Below, piece after piece: positions 10,361-21,603 of a stretch of 64,000 bases of DNA. The translations under genes were made by a program, and so were the position numbers. Each line of letters opens with the position of its first letter. The first letter of the stretch is position 1. The stretch comes from Locusta migratoria (lineage: Eukaryota; Arthropoda; Insecta; Orthoptera; Acrididae): contig CM048744.1 of assembly GCA_026315105.1 (NCBI GenBank), positions 840,048,094 through 840,112,093 of the forward strand, in the 5' to 3' direction. Below the pieces are notes generated by a model. The model was given only the letters and a program-made list of their open reading frames with translations, made no database searches and had not been told where the DNA came from.

Positions 10361-10800
10361 CTTCGCAGTCTTAGGACCACTGGGCATGACTTGGCGCAGG
10401 TGTCGGGAGGCAGTCGGCAGTCGCGGAGTGACTCACTTGACTGGCCGCTCTTGCTGCCTCCACTCCATCCGCGCTGAGCCGGCCGCCGCTATAAATATTT
10501 CGCAAATCCAATTTGTGGCGCTGGGCGGCGCCGTTTATCTGAATACGTCAAACTCGGCGAGCGGCTGGGCCCCCGGTCGGCCATATTTCACGGCTTTAAG
10601 CTGGCGCCGGCCGCGCAGGTCGGCTTTAGGCGGCGACCCTGAGGGGCGCGCGCCGGCCGTGGCGACGGGAAACACCGACCCACACAGGGGCACCGAGGCA
10701 CGTCGCCTGCCTCATGACCAGATAACTGCCTCACTTTGTGACGGTGAATGTGAGCTTTTGCGATTGCCTGTTGACAGCTCCAACTTAAATTACAAGTAAC
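10361..10800. promoter_or_regulatory. GC-rich single-copy-looking block with TATAAATA
   Basis: A sharply GC- and CpG-rich stretch in an AT-rich setting. It carries GCCGGCCGCCGC followed by TATAAATA at 10490-10497, then GGCGCTGGGCGGCGCCG and several GGCCGG blocks. A plus-strand open frame of about 160 codons covers it, but its composition is explained by GC richness and I recognise no domain. Candidate CpG-rich promoter, enhancer or conserved noncoding element. The last 60 bases return to AT-rich sequence. Confidence 0.3.
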
Positions 10801-10929
10801 GCCTTAACCGTTCCTCTGATACGAAAACTGAATAAACGGATTTGTATGGCAGAATATTCTCTACAAATATTTTGGAAACATTTTTTGTTTAGTTTCGATA
10901 ACATAACCCCGTTATGATGTTTATTTAAA

Positions 10930-11984
10930 ATGTACTATGAAACAAACCGTTTTTAAACTACAGCACTCGCCACAACTTTCCGACTACAGACTTATTTGCA
11001 TCTTACCATCATCATCCAAGGTGACAGACGATCTCAAGCATGCTATGGATAACCAACAGGCGACAATTATGTGTTTTTTAGATTTCAGAAAAGCTTCAGA
11101 CAATTTCGATTTTGACATTTTACTTGCTAAACTCTCTAATCTAAATTTATCTACAGGTGCTATTCAGTGGTTCCACTTATACCTCACCACCCGTAAACAG
11201 TGTGTAATAACAGCAAAAAATAGGTCAAAATGGAGGGATGTTGTATCAGGGGTTCCACAAGGATATGTACTGGGGCCTTTACTATTCTCACTATATGTTA
11301 ATGATGTGTCCACTGTTCTGTCCCACTGTAAATATCATCTATACGCTGATGACCTACAATTATATCTCAGTGAAAGTCCTAAAAACCTAAGCACAGCCAT
11401 CCAGCATGAAAATGCAGATTTACTTTCACTATCAAGATGGGCACATAGCATCGGCTTGAAACTGAATTCATTAAAAAACGCTGGCAATCTTAGTGGCCCA
11501 TAAAAGTCTCATCACTCCACAGCTCAGAGAAACTCTTCCACCTTTAGTACTTAACGACGCATAAATACGCTTTTCTCATTCAGCAAAAAACTTAGGAGTA
11601 ATATTTGATCAGCACTTGTACTGGACAGAGCACACAACAACAGTCTGTTTGCTGCATCGTTTCTCAATCATTGCAAACCTTCTTACTTATCCTCAACGAT
11701 TATATTACTATCTGAAACACACGCTATGACCAAAATAAAACTCTCTCTGTACCACCACATAACACTGCAATCTTCTCTAAATCATTTTCTGTATTGGGAA
11801 CACGTCTGTGGAACAATCTTCCTCAAAAGTTAAGAGAGATTAAATCAATTCAAAACTTTAAAATCCAGCTAAGGGTTCACCTTCTGTCACAATAGCCATC
11901 TTTTTCTCCACTTACCAGCTGTAGCCCACTGTTGTCAATTCCTCCTCCCCCCATAAATGTTTCCCTTTCCTTTCGTCAACAGAG

Positions 11985-12019
<35 letters not shown>

Positions 12020-12350
12020 CACTTCTTCACATCCATTGGCACTAGTTTTTCAATCTCCTCCTCTTTCACTAATCATTTTCCCCCTTCTGTTTACATTAAT
12101 CTTAATTCAAATGTGTTAAACATCTATCTCCATGTAAATATCTCTTATTATTAGTATTACTTTGAGTTTTGTGTTATTATTTTCATTATTATTATTAGTA
12201 TTACCATACATTGTTATTATTAATATAATTAATGCAGTGTTTTTGTAATTAAATCCTTTGTTTATGTTGTTCCTGATCAGATGTAAGAGAGGACCCTATG
12301 GCCCTAATATGGTCTGGTTAAATAACCACATAAATAAATAAATAAGGGAC
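10930..12350 (+). pseudogene. LINE (Jockey/CR1-like) RT with 3' UTR and (AATA)n tail
   Basis: The plus strand reads LSDYRLICILPSSSKV, then a deletion, DDLKHAMDNQQATI-CFLDFRKASDNFD (first catalytic Asp block), VSGVPQGYVLGPLLFSLYVND (motif 5) and CKYHLYADDLQLY (catalytic YADD) by 11355. After a shift near 11480: SAKNLGVIFDQHLYWTEHT, then FSVLGTRLWNNLPQKLRE and FKIQLRVHLLSQ before a stop near 11895. The 3' UTR contains an (ATCT)n run at 11985-12019 and ends CCCTAATATGGTCTGGTTAA and (AATA)n at about 12330-12346. The endonuclease and the N-terminal RT are missing, and frame breaks make it inactive. Confidence 0.85.
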
Positions 12351-12393
12351 CACAAGTGTAAAGTTATTTTATGTAAATGGTACGTATATAATA

Positions 12394-12980
12394 CTAGCTG
12401 TAAACCCGACGTTGCCCTGGAGTTTATTTATCCTACATTCTCGTAGTCCACATCCTCTTCCCCCCTCTCTTCATCCACCTCTTTCTTCCTATCTCTCTGT
12501 TCGTTTCCCCCTCCCTTCTCTCGGCAATGTTTCCTGCAAGATACCCTCTGTCATGTACCCAATGATCTTACTCTTGCTTTAAAGGTCATGTGTGCAAAAA
12601 TTCATAAAGATTGGTGTAAAACTATACATTTCGTTACATTCCGTAACTTAAGTACCCTCCACCATGGAACGAACGAAATTTCGTACAAACAGTGCATTCA
12701 TCTTGTTTTTAAATAAGATTATGCAAAATTTCATCAATATCAGAACAAAACTATAGATGAAACTTCCTGGCAGATTAAAATTGTGTGTCGAACCTAGGAC
12801 CTTTGCCTTTCGCGGGCAAGCGCTCTACCGACTGAGCTATCCCGACACGACTCACGATGCCGCCTCACAACTTTACTTCCGCCAGTATCAGTGCACACTC
12901 CGCTGCAGAGTGAAAGTTTCATTCTGAAAACTATAGATTTCTATGCAATGCATACGATGGGTCACGTTGAAAAACGCAGT
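12394..12980 (-). mobile_element. Helitron-like element, family H1, fragment
   Basis: On the minus strand the 3' end reads ACGTCGGGTTTACAG CTAG followed by T, with a CCnGG hairpin just upstream, the Helitron 3' pattern. The body shares AGATACCCTCTGTCATGTA and TGTGCAAAAATTCATAAAG with other H1 copies. It is interrupted by a SINE at 12759-12926. The 5' end is not resolved. Confidence 0.5.
12759..12926 (-). repeat. tRNA-derived SINE with 12-bp target duplication
   Basis: The minus strand holds GGGATAGCTCAGTCGGTAGA (box A region) and GGTTCGACAC (box B region) inside a 168-bp unit. The unit ends GAAACTTCCTGGCAG on one side and GTGAAAGTTTCATTCTG on the other. AAAACTATAGAT flanks it at 12747-12758 and 12927-12938. 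The tRNA part sits in the middle of the unit, not at its 5' edge. A truncated relative is at 29302-29402. Confidence 0.85.
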
Positions 12981-13268
12981 TTGTTGTTCTCCAGTATTCT
13001 AGACTGCTGAAACTACTTTTACAAGAATTAAAAAAACTGCAAAAAAGCAAACTTTGGCATCATTAATCTATGTTATTAGCCATTGTTGGACCATCTTCAG
13101 ATGTTGCTGCGAGATGGTGCGGACGGAACACGCGCTGGGAGTTGCACATGTTCTGTCACTGCGCAGCTCTTAACTACTGTTCCGCCCGCACCAACATTCT
13201 GAAGATGGCGTAATACGTGATAATAAAGCAAGAAATTTAAGAAATTTGCGCTCTAGACTCTTTTTTTG

Positions 13269-13340
<72 letters not shown>

Positions 13341-14160
13341 TCAACAAATTGCTCTCTTTGTTTTTCTTTCTTTCCTTTCTTTCATATAAAATAACGGCGA
13401 TTTACAACTGAGTGTGTGCTACGTGTTAATAATGTTCCACCAGTCGGTACCAAATTTTACAGAGGCAAAGACGGTGGCACTATGCTCTATCTCGGGTGTT
13501 ATGCGTCGGATTGAAAATTGTCAATTAAAAGATATACAGAGTTTGATATTGATAAATGAGTTTAGTATTTTTTTTTTTTTTTTACTTTATAACTATGAAT
13601 ATTGGTACACACGTCTGAAGATATAATTCTTCATGTGGCTGTACCGTCAGAGTCTTCTGCAGTAAGTCATTTAATAATATGAGGATGATGTTTCGTCTTG
13701 GGACCAATGTATAGCAGTAAAATACCTTATTATAATGAAATAAAAAAATGTCAGAAATTATGATTCTTCATTATTTAGTTTCGTTTCGTCGAATTTTAGT
13801 TGTATCTGAATTTCTTTGAAAAGTTCTTAAGAATAGGCTGGAAAGTAGAAGAAACTGTAAAAATTTTCACACTTTAACAAATATCACGAACAAAAAATGA
13901 CAATACATGAAATATGAAGTAAAATATTGTATCATTTATTGATATTAAATTTTCTACTACCTATTAATTATATATTTTATAATTTCTTATTATTTAATAC
14001 TGCATTATTCTATAATATTTTGGACAAGGTATTTAAAAAATCGTAAAGCTGCAGGAAAATTCTTATCGTAAAGAAGAAATCGTAGTGAAATCTTTTGCGG
14101 CCCACTTTCAATGGCAATTGTTATTCGATTCTCGGTGAAAGGACATGCGACGATTTGTAT
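12981..14160. other. Unassigned AT-rich spacer with a small inverted repeat
   Basis: 13085-13240 is an imperfect palindrome: CCATCTTCAGATGTTG with TGCGGACGGAAC on one side, and GTTCCGCCCGCA then CATTCTGAAGATGGCG on the other. It holds the CTGAAGATGG half of the motif found in the 59.6-63.7-kb foldbacks. 13790-14080 resembles 52360-52640 (CTGAATTTCTTTGAAAA and following), a degraded dispersed repeat. No gene. Confidence 0.35.
13271..13338. repeat. (AT)n microsatellite
   Basis: About 34 uninterrupted AT units, followed by a T/C-rich CTTTCTTTC stretch. Confidence 0.98.
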
Positions 14161-14163
14161 ATA

Positions 14164-15536
14164 CACTCCTGGCGATTAAAATTGCTACACCACGAAGGTG
14201 ACGTGCTGCAGACGCGTAATTTAACCGATATTAAGAAGATGCTGTGATATGCAATGATTAGTTTTCAGAGCATTCACACAAGGTTGGCGCCGGTGGCGAC
14301 ACCTACAACGTGCTGACATGAGGAAACTTTCCAACCGATTTCTGATACACAAACAGCAGTTCACCGGCATTGTCTGGTGAAATGCTGTTGTAATTCCTCG
14401 TGTAAGGAGGATAAAGGTCGGATTGTAGCGTATCGCAATTGCGATTTATCGTATCGCGGCATTGCTGCTCGCGTTGGGCGCGATCCAATGACTGTTAGCA
14501 GAATGTGGCATCGGTGGGTTCATGAGCGCAATACGGAACGCTGTGCTGGATACCAACGACCTCGTATCCCTAGCAGTGGACATGACAGGCATCTTATCCT
14601 CATGGCTGTAACAGATCCTGCAGCCACGTCTAGATCCCTGAGTCAAAGGGATTTGCTAGACAACAACCATCTGCACGAACAGTTCGACGACGTTTGCAGC
14701 AGCATGGACTATCAGCTCGGATACCATGGAAGCGGTTACCCTTGACGCTGCATCACAGACAGGAGCGCCTGCGATGGTGTACACAACGACGAACCTGGGT
14801 GCATGAATGCCAAAACGTCATTTTTTCGGATGATCAAGAAAACGTCATGAATTGAGGTTATGATAACATGATCGTCACATCCGTGTTTGGCGACATCGCG
14901 GTGAACGCACATTGGAAGCGTGTATTCGTCATCGCGATACTGGCGTATCACCCGGCGTGATGGTATTGGGTGCCTTTGTTTACACATCTGGGTCACGTCT
15001 TATTCGCATCGACGGCAATTTGAACAGGGACCGTTACATTTCAGATGTGTTACGACCCGTGGCTCCACCATTAATTCGGTCCCTGCGAAACCCTACATTC
15101 CAGCAGCATAATTCACGACCACATTTTGCAGGTCCTGTACGGGCCTATCTGGATACGGAAAATGTTCGACTTCTGCCCTGGCCAGCACATTCTCCAGATC
15201 TCTCACCAATTGAAAACGTCTAGTCAATGGTGGTCGAGCAACTGAGTCGTCACAATACGCCATTTACTACTCTTGATGAACTGTGGTATCGTGTTGAAGC
15301 TGTGTGGGTATATGCACCTGTACACGCCATCCAAGCTCAGTTTGACTCAGTGCCCAGGCGTATCAATATCGTTATTACGGCCAGAGGCGGTTGTTCTGAG
15401 TACTGATTTCTCAGGATGTATGCACCCAAATTGCGTGACAATGTAATCACATGTCAGTTCTAGTATATTTGTCCAATGAATACCCGTTTATCATCTTCAT
15501 TTCTTCTTGGTGTAACAGTTTTAATGGACAGAAGTG
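14164..15536 (+). mobile_element. Tc1-like transposon, near full length
   Basis: Bounded by TA on both sides (14162-14163 and 15537-15538). The left terminus CACTCCTGGCGATTAAAATT matches the right terminus read inward, CACTTCTGTCCATTAAAACT, and both continue into GCTACACCA or GTTACACCA, giving imperfect TIRs of at least 34 bp. Length is 1373 bp. A relative in opposite orientation is at 30905-32312. Confidence 0.9.
14377..15461 (+). pseudogene. Tc1-like transposase, inactivated
   Basis: Legible blocks in order: IVAYRNCDLSYRGIAARVGR and MTVSRMWHRWVHE (paired-like HTH DNA-binding domain), IPSSGHDRHLI, a degraded NVIFSDD (first Asp retained), HRDTGVSPGVMVLGAF, RDRYISDVLRPVAPPLI, FQQHNSRPHFAGPVRAYL, PWPAHSPDLSPIENV then a stop, then LSRHNTPFTTLDEL and TARGGCSEY. 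The family DDE triad is D-D-E: the second Asp (QQDNARPH in the family) is His here, and the Trp after PIENV is a TAG. The expected start ATG near 14388 is ATT. Frame breaks occur near 14670, 14745 and 14900. Confidence 0.85.
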
Positions 15537-15538
15537 TA

Positions 15539-15896
15539 GTTGGACGAGCTACGTCAGTTTTGCAACGATGCTGGTTGCCGTGGTGACGCGAACGTCCTCA
15601 CACCAATAAACGAGGTCCGGACTTCCACATGAGGAGTCGAGAAGTGGCTACACGAACTGTTGCCATCTTGTTACCAGCAGTACAACTACGACACGCACAC
15701 CTCCAAGGTGTCTTCCGCTCACGTCAACAGCATCTATGTGCGAGTCTTCGCTAGCATCGTTAGAGGATCATTTGGAATGCCAGTAATGTGTAAACATTAT
15801 CGGACATCGCAGGTTGTGGAGACGATCTGATAGATTAATAATCTTCAAAAGTGAAGAGCCAAAATCGCAACATACTTATTTATTCAATGACGAGCT
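15539..15896. other. Unassigned spacer
   Basis: About 350 bases downstream of the Tc1 copy. Weak short frames resembling transposase text occur in the plus strand, but no block is convincing enough to assign. Confidence 0.3.
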
Positions 15897-16085
15897 GTGC
15901 GGTAGTAGTCGAGCGGTCTGGAGCGCCACGTTACGGATCGCCCGTTTCCCGCGTCGGAGGTACGAATCCTCCCTCGGGAATGGATGTGTGAGTTGTCATT
16001 GGGTTAGTTTAAGTAGTTTTTAAGACTAGGGACTGATGACCAACATCGTTTGTTTCCATAGGATTACAAACATTTGAGCATTTAA
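15897..16085 (+). repeat. tRNA-derived SINE, type B
   Basis: Shows GTAGTCGAGCGGTCTGGAGC (box A side), GGAGGTACGAATCCTCC (box B side), CCTCGGGAATGGATGTGTG, then GGGACTGATGACC and ATTACAAACATTTGAGCA. The class-II tRNA head and the GACTGATGACC core are both present, so the copy is full length but diverged. Confidence 0.85.
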
Positions 16086-16155
16086 ATTAATGACGATCGG
16101 TTTGAGTGGGCTATGTCACCATCACCTGATCGTATAAAATTTTACAATTTGGTAA

Positions 16156-17292
16156 TCTAATATATGAAGCACAGTGTCCGTATGTATCTACGTGTTGCAT
16201 AGAAATCTACAGTTTTGATTCAATATTTTTCAAATTTTGTACACGTAAGCTTCAGTCCATGAGGACGGTCGCCGTAAGTGTAAGAATCACATACGATATA
16301 TAGTTCACGAGATATGACGTCATAAACAACGAGATGCGCTAAAAACTGCTTCATTTAGCGACAATGCTGCTCATTTTCTCCTAAACCACTGGACCGATTT
16401 CAACCAAATTTGGTACACACATTCCTTACCGCGAAATAACAATTGCTGCATGGTTAAGAATCACATACGGCACATGGTTCAAAAGATATTACGTAATAAC
16501 CAATAGAAATCACAAAAAATGCCATATAATGCGCCGTGACTGTCGAAATACACTGTATAAGAATGACAGTACTAAGCGACTTGCAACAAACATAATTGCA
16601 AACCTTTATTAAACTTTTTCTCGCTGGCAACCATAGTAAAATGATGAAAGGAAAAAAGTTTCTCGCTTACTACTTTTCCGCTGTTTATGGAGTAAAACTA
16701 CGGCTCTCGGTATGACGTTACAATTTATAATTTGAACACTACAAATTGTAGCGACAGGAAATTTTACAGACAGTATACACATATATAGTTGAATCATCAT
16801 CATCATCATGATTAGAGACTGATTAAGCCTTTCAGCGTTCAGTCTGGAGCATAGTACCTCTAATAAAATGTAGATTCTAAATTGTATCACATTTCGACAC
16901 GCAGTTCATGAGATATGAGCTCGTAAACAGCAACGTTCCGCTGTTCATGAACTAAAACTACGGCTTCCGGTATGACGTTACAGTTTATAATTTCTGCACT
17001 ACAAATTGTAGCCGCAAGAAATTTTACAGACAGTATACACACGTACAGTTGAGTGTAACTTCTTAACTGTATGACAGTACGACATGTAGTTCATGAGATA
17101 TGAGCACATAAACAGTAGTGTTAATGGAAAACCGCCCCATTATGCACCATGTTTTAATTTATTACTTCTTTACTAATAATTGTATTCTCAAGATATTTTA
17201 CAGGCATATAGCACTTATACAAATAAATATATGTTTGAAAAATCACGGGAATAAATAAATAAATACACGGGCAACGCCGGGTTTTCAGCTAG
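16156..17292 (+). mobile_element. Helitron-like element, family H1, copy 1
   Basis: Starts A|TCTAATATATGAAGCAC and ends in the hairpin CGGGCAACGCCGGG, then TTTTCAG CTAG. TC start, CTRR end and a GC hairpin 7-8 bases before the end are Helitron hallmarks; the base after CTAG is A, not the expected T. The body repeats TTTCAACCAAATTTGGTACA, TCATGAGATATGAGC and GACGTCATAAACAA blocks and has no Rep/Hel reading frame. It is 1137 bp, non-autonomous, and in direct orientation with copy 2 only 270 bp away. Confidence 0.65.
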
Positions 17293-17562
17293 ACTTATTT
17301 AAAACATGGAAATTAATAGTACCTGTAACATAGTATTTAGTCGAAATATAAAACTACGTAAGTTAAAACATCGCCGCTTCTAAGATACTTCTGTGTTTTT
17401 ATATTTAGACTAAGTGCTTTGTTCCACGTACTATTTAATCTCCATGTTTCACATACAACTTGTAATATTTTATATGACCAGATGATGGTGGCATATCCCA
17501 CTGAAACCGGTCGTCAAATAATAAATAAGTATTTTGAGATTTTGGCTTTTCTCTTTTGAAGA
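17293..17562. other. Spacer between two Helitron-like copies with a hammerhead-like motif
   Basis: Holds AGATGATGGTGGCATATCCC then ACTGAAACCGGTCGTC at about 17480-17514, the motif discussed for the 59.6-63.7-kb foldbacks. Nothing else recognised. Confidence 0.4.
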
Positions 17563-18675
17563 TCTAATATATAAGCCACAGTGTCCGTATATTTGTACGT
17601 GTTGCATATAAATCTACAGTTTTGTTCCAATCTTTATGACATTTTCTACACGTAAGCTTCAATATATGAGGACGGTCGCCGTAAGTGTAAGAATCACATA
17701 CGATATATAGTTCACGAGATATGACGTCATAAACAATGCGATGCCCGAAAAACAGCTGCATTTTGCGACAATGCTGCACATTTTCTCCTAAACCATTGGA
17801 CCGATTTCAACCAAATTTGGTACACACATTCCTTACCGTGAGGTAACAATTGCTGCTTGGTTAAGAATCACATACGGCACATTGTTAAAAAGATATTACG
17901 TAATAACCAATAGAAATCGCATAAAATGCCATATGATGCGACGAGACTTTCGAAATACACTGTATGAGAATGACAGTACTTAGCGACTTGCAACCATCTT
18001 TAAACATACTCTCCAACTTTTATTAAACTTTTTCTCACTGGAAACCAAAATAAAATGATGAAAGGAAAAAAGTTTCTCGCTTACAACTTTTCCGCTGTTT
18101 ATGGAGCACGACTGCGGCTCTCGGTATGGCGTAGTAATTTCTAATGTGAACACGACACGTTGTAGCGACAGGGAGGTTTACAGATGATATACACATATAT
18201 CGTTGAATGTAGCTTCAAAATGGAAGCGCATATGAGCACGCCGCATATGAGCACGTCGACGGCAACGTTGCGCTGCTCATGGACTAAAACTACGGCATTG
18301 GGTATGAGGTTACAGTTTATTATTTCAACACTACACACTGCAGCCGCATGAAAATCTTACACACACTATACACGTATACAGTTGAATGTAGCTTCTAAAT
18401 TTCTTACAGACACTATACACGTATACAGTTGAATGTAGCTTCTAAATTGCATCACAGTGCGACACGTAGTTCATGAGATATGAGCACACAGATGGTAACG
18501 TTCTTGGAAATCTGTCGCATCACGCACCACGTTTTAATCCGTTTCTTCTTTACTACTAATTGTAATCCATAGGCGATTTTACAGACATACAACCCTGATA
18601 CAAATGAGTACGCACCTGAAAAAAATGGCAGGAATGAATAAATAAATACCCGGGCAACGCCGGGCTTTCAGCTAG
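17563..18675 (+). mobile_element. Helitron-like element, family H1, copy 2
   Basis: Preceded by A, starts TCTAATATATAAGCCACAG, ends ACCCGGGCAACGCCGGGC, TTTCAG and CTAG, and is followed by T. This is the complete A|TC...CTAG|T pattern with a 3' hairpin. Length 1113 bp. The sequence runs parallel to copy 1 for its whole length, with a short internal duplication around 18365-18440 (CTATACACGTATACAGTTGA twice). No protein is encoded. Confidence 0.75.
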
Positions 18676-19160
18676 TTATTAATAATGTATAAGTTTTCGT
18701 CACTTTACGTTTCGTCAGCCTTGTATTAAAATTACGAAAGTGGTACCTCTCACTTTATCTCTTTTCCTGAAAACGGAATAATGTCTCCTTTGAATTTCCC
18801 TATCTTTTCACTTACTCAACCACATGTATTTCAGCACATTTTAGTATGTCTGTAAAATTCGAGTCATTCGTTTATCTTTGCTTCTTTAACAAGCTCCATA
18901 TTGAATAAAGTCACACAGGTGAGTCAGTGGTGACCACAAGACGCTATAGCCAGCCCAGCACCTGCACCTCACATTGCGCATGTGCGAAACCTGCTCTCCA
19001 ATGCTCAAACACCCAACTATTTGTGAGAACGACTATGTAAGCTCCAGTCTGCCTAAACATACCTTTGGAAAGTACTAAATATTTGCAAAAAGATAAATAA
19101 ATAAAAATAAAAAACCCCTGGTCAAATATTTGACAGACAAGAATATAAATGACATTGCTG
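18676..19160. other. Unassigned spacer
   Basis: AT-rich, no open frame of note and no repeat structure recognised. Confidence 0.3.
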
Positions 19161-19161
19161 A

Positions 19162-19690
19162 ATCCAGTTGTTGTTCATGTTGTTGTGGTCTTCACTCCGT
19201 AGACTGGTTTCATGCAGCTCTCCACGCTACCCTGCCCTGTGCAAGACTCTTCATCTGAGAATACGAACGGCAACCTACATCCTTTTGAATCTGCTTACTA
19301 TATTCGTCCCTCACTCTCCCTCAACGATTTATACCCCCACACACTTCCTTATAATTCTAACTTGATGATTCCTTGATGTTTCGGAATGTGGCCCCTATTC
19401 TGTTGAGCACCTCATCATTAGTTACGTAATCTACCTATCTAATCATCATAATTGATCTATAGCACCACATTTCGAAAGCTTCTATCACCCTTTTTTCCGA
19501 ACTTATTGTCCTCGTTTCACTTCCATACCGTGATACATTCCAGACAAATGCTTTCAGAAAGGACTTACTTAAGCTAATATGGGAGGTCAACAAATTTCAC
19601 CTCTTCAGAAACGCTTTTCTTCCCATACCTATTCTGCATCTTATATCTTCTTTACTTCGGCCATCAGAACCCAGAAGCTATAAAAAATAC
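19162..19690 (-). pseudogene. RTE-like LINE, 3' fragment
   Basis: The minus strand reads VIEAFEMWCYRSIMMIR, VDYVTNDEVLNRIGA, VRDEYSKQIQKDVGCRSYSQ and AQGRVAWRAA, the same C-terminus as the better copy at 54256-55400. It ends with GACCACAACAACATGAACAA, the CAA-rich tail of that family. Internal stops are present and the RT core is absent. Confidence 0.8.
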
Positions 19691-20440
19691 GAACACAGGA
19701 AACAATACGCAGATTTAACAGTATACCGAATCATCGCCCCTTATCATTCGCCCAAAATCTTCCGGCTTTTAAACAACCGGCCACATTGAACATGCGTTCT
19801 TGACTGTTTTTACTGTCAATGCGTCACAGACTGCCACTTAATTATAGGATATCCTACCAAGGTTGATATGTTTATGATAGAACCGTTGTGCTTAAAAAAT
19901 ACTTTGACAGGATTGGTAGGTGCAGCTATTTGTGAAGGGGACGGCAGACAGTATTGCATCAAACTATAGTCCGTTCACCGAGAGCTGGGACGAAACGTAA
20001 ACAGTATCATGTGAGCAACTACGATCGTTTCCAGAGAAAACATTCGGTGTTCACGTGATACGAAGGGGTGCACAAAACCCTTGGCGCACGCTTTGCAGCT
20101 GGTGGCGTCGGCTGGCTGCCGAGTTGACGTCATAGCGGACCCTGAGAAACCTGTACAACAATGTAACGAAATAAAGCACGACATGGAAGATTCAAAGCTA
20201 CTTACAATAATGTTAAAAGTACTATGAAACGGAGTTCATTCTGTCAAAACAGATTTGTTTTCATACAGGTTTCTTACCAAATGCTCCATTCATACAAAAT
20301 TTTTAATAACATTCCCACTAATAATAATGATACAGGACGGCGAAGCAAGGTTCATTATGTCAAACTTGAACCGTTTTCATTGAGGTTTATACCAAACCGC
20401 TCCTCTCTCTCTCTCTCTCTCTCTCCTCTACAATTTCCAC
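19691..20440. other. Unassigned spacer with (CT)n
   Basis: No gene. A (CT)n microsatellite lies at 20403-20426. Confidence 0.35.
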
Positions 20441-20449
20441 ATTTGACTT

Positions 20450-20910
20450 TCAACTAAAAATACGACACGGAGGAGGCACATGTTCCAAACTTCTGCAGTC
20501 ACTGTTTTTACTGCTTCTTCCAGCAGTTCTTTAACTTCCGGCATTTTGTATGTGTTGTCTTTCGCTGCAACATAGCCTTTGATTCTGGCCCACGCTTAGT
20601 CGATGGCGTTTAAATCACAGCGGTACGGAGGAGTTCTAAGAACAGTTTTCCCTGTATTATTCTCCATTTCATCTATCGCTTATTCGTTGTGCGCTGTTCT
20701 GTAATTTTGAAATATACCTAAAAGTTATTCTTTCAACGTACTGTCTTCAAAATCGAGGTTTTTAGATTTTAGCCACTCTCATATTTCGTCCTTACTGGAA
20801 TAGCAGAGGGAACTTTTTCTACGATAATGGTACGGCGATTTATCAACAACAATAACTGCAAGCCGAGGAAGAACACCATAGAATTCTCGAAGGTTCAACT
20901 AGTCTTTCAA
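20450..20910 (-). pseudogene. IS630/Tc1-superfamily (DDE_3) transposase relic
   Basis: The minus strand reads EFYGVLPRLAVIVVDKSPYHYR (catalytic Asp block, family MDNAPYHS), DEIxEWLKSKNLDFEDSTL, YRTAHNE, NTGKTVLRTPPYRCDLNAID, AWARIKGYVAAKDNT and VKELLEEAVKTVTAEVW. The family signature before the third catalytic residue is LPPYHCELNPIE; here the Glu position is Asp. Stop codons interrupt it. This is the C-terminal half only. The class is from family knowledge, read by eye. Confidence 0.75.
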
Positions 20911-21149
20911 GACTCTTTAAAGATGAACCTAAGAGATCCTGCAATCGCCGCTCTAGAACACGCCCTAACGAGTTCACACCTGCAGTTGAGATGACCACGT
21001 TGACTGTGCGTCCCTGCCTTGTACACCCCTCGACGGCAGCGCTGTGATCACGCGTCTTGCTGTGTTCACAGTACGTCTCTCGTTTCGGTGAATGAAGTAT
21101 AGAATGGGTGCTACCATCTAGTGGCTAAACATCCAGTTAATCTATCCTC
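20911..21149. other. Unassigned spacer
   Basis: No gene or repeat recognised between the transposase relic and the next SINE. Confidence 0.3.
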
Positions 21150-21347
21150 GCCGCGCGCGGGAGTAGCCGAGCGGTCTGGAGTGCCACGTCGCGGATCGCG
21201 CGATCTCCCTCGTCGGAGGTTCGAATACTCCCTCGGGCATAGATGTGTGTCTTGAACTTAGGTTAGTTTAACTTAGTTTAAGTAGCTGGAAAGTCTACGG
21301 ACTGATGACCAACGTAGTTTGGTCCCATAGAATTACAAACATTTGAA
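21150..21347 (+). repeat. tRNA-derived SINE, type B, full length
   Basis: GGGAGTAGCCGAGCGGTCTG and GGAGGTTCGAATACTCC give the class-II tRNA boxes. CCTCGGGCATAGATGTGTG, AACTTAGTTTAAGTAG and CGGACTGATGACC follow, with the terminus ATTACAAACATTTGAA. One of the best preserved type B copies here. Confidence 0.9.
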
Positions 21348-21603
21348 TCCTTCCTCATTGGAGACCAGATCCGTACGATTTGGACCGATAGGACAATGAC
21401 GTCATGTTGGATGCGCATGTGCAGAAGCTTGCTAAAAGTCGCTCTGTGCTCCTGGACCTGAGACTAAATTTTACAGTGTCAGCAAAGCAACATAGCACAG
21501 TGCATTTAAGTGCCGCATATTTAGGACCAGATTTCGTTTCCGGCGTTCCGTAGATGAGTATCAGTCCTACATTAACATAATATTCAAGGTTCGTAGAGTG
21601 GTA

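Noticed and set aside
10314..10799. 161-codon plus-strand open frame over a GC-rich block
   Set aside because: Its length is explained by GC richness; there is no domain, no splice context and low-complexity composition. Treated as a possible regulatory island instead.
14162..15538. Active Tc1 transposon
   Set aside because: The start codon is lost, the second catalytic Asp is His, and there are several frame breaks and a stop after PIENV.
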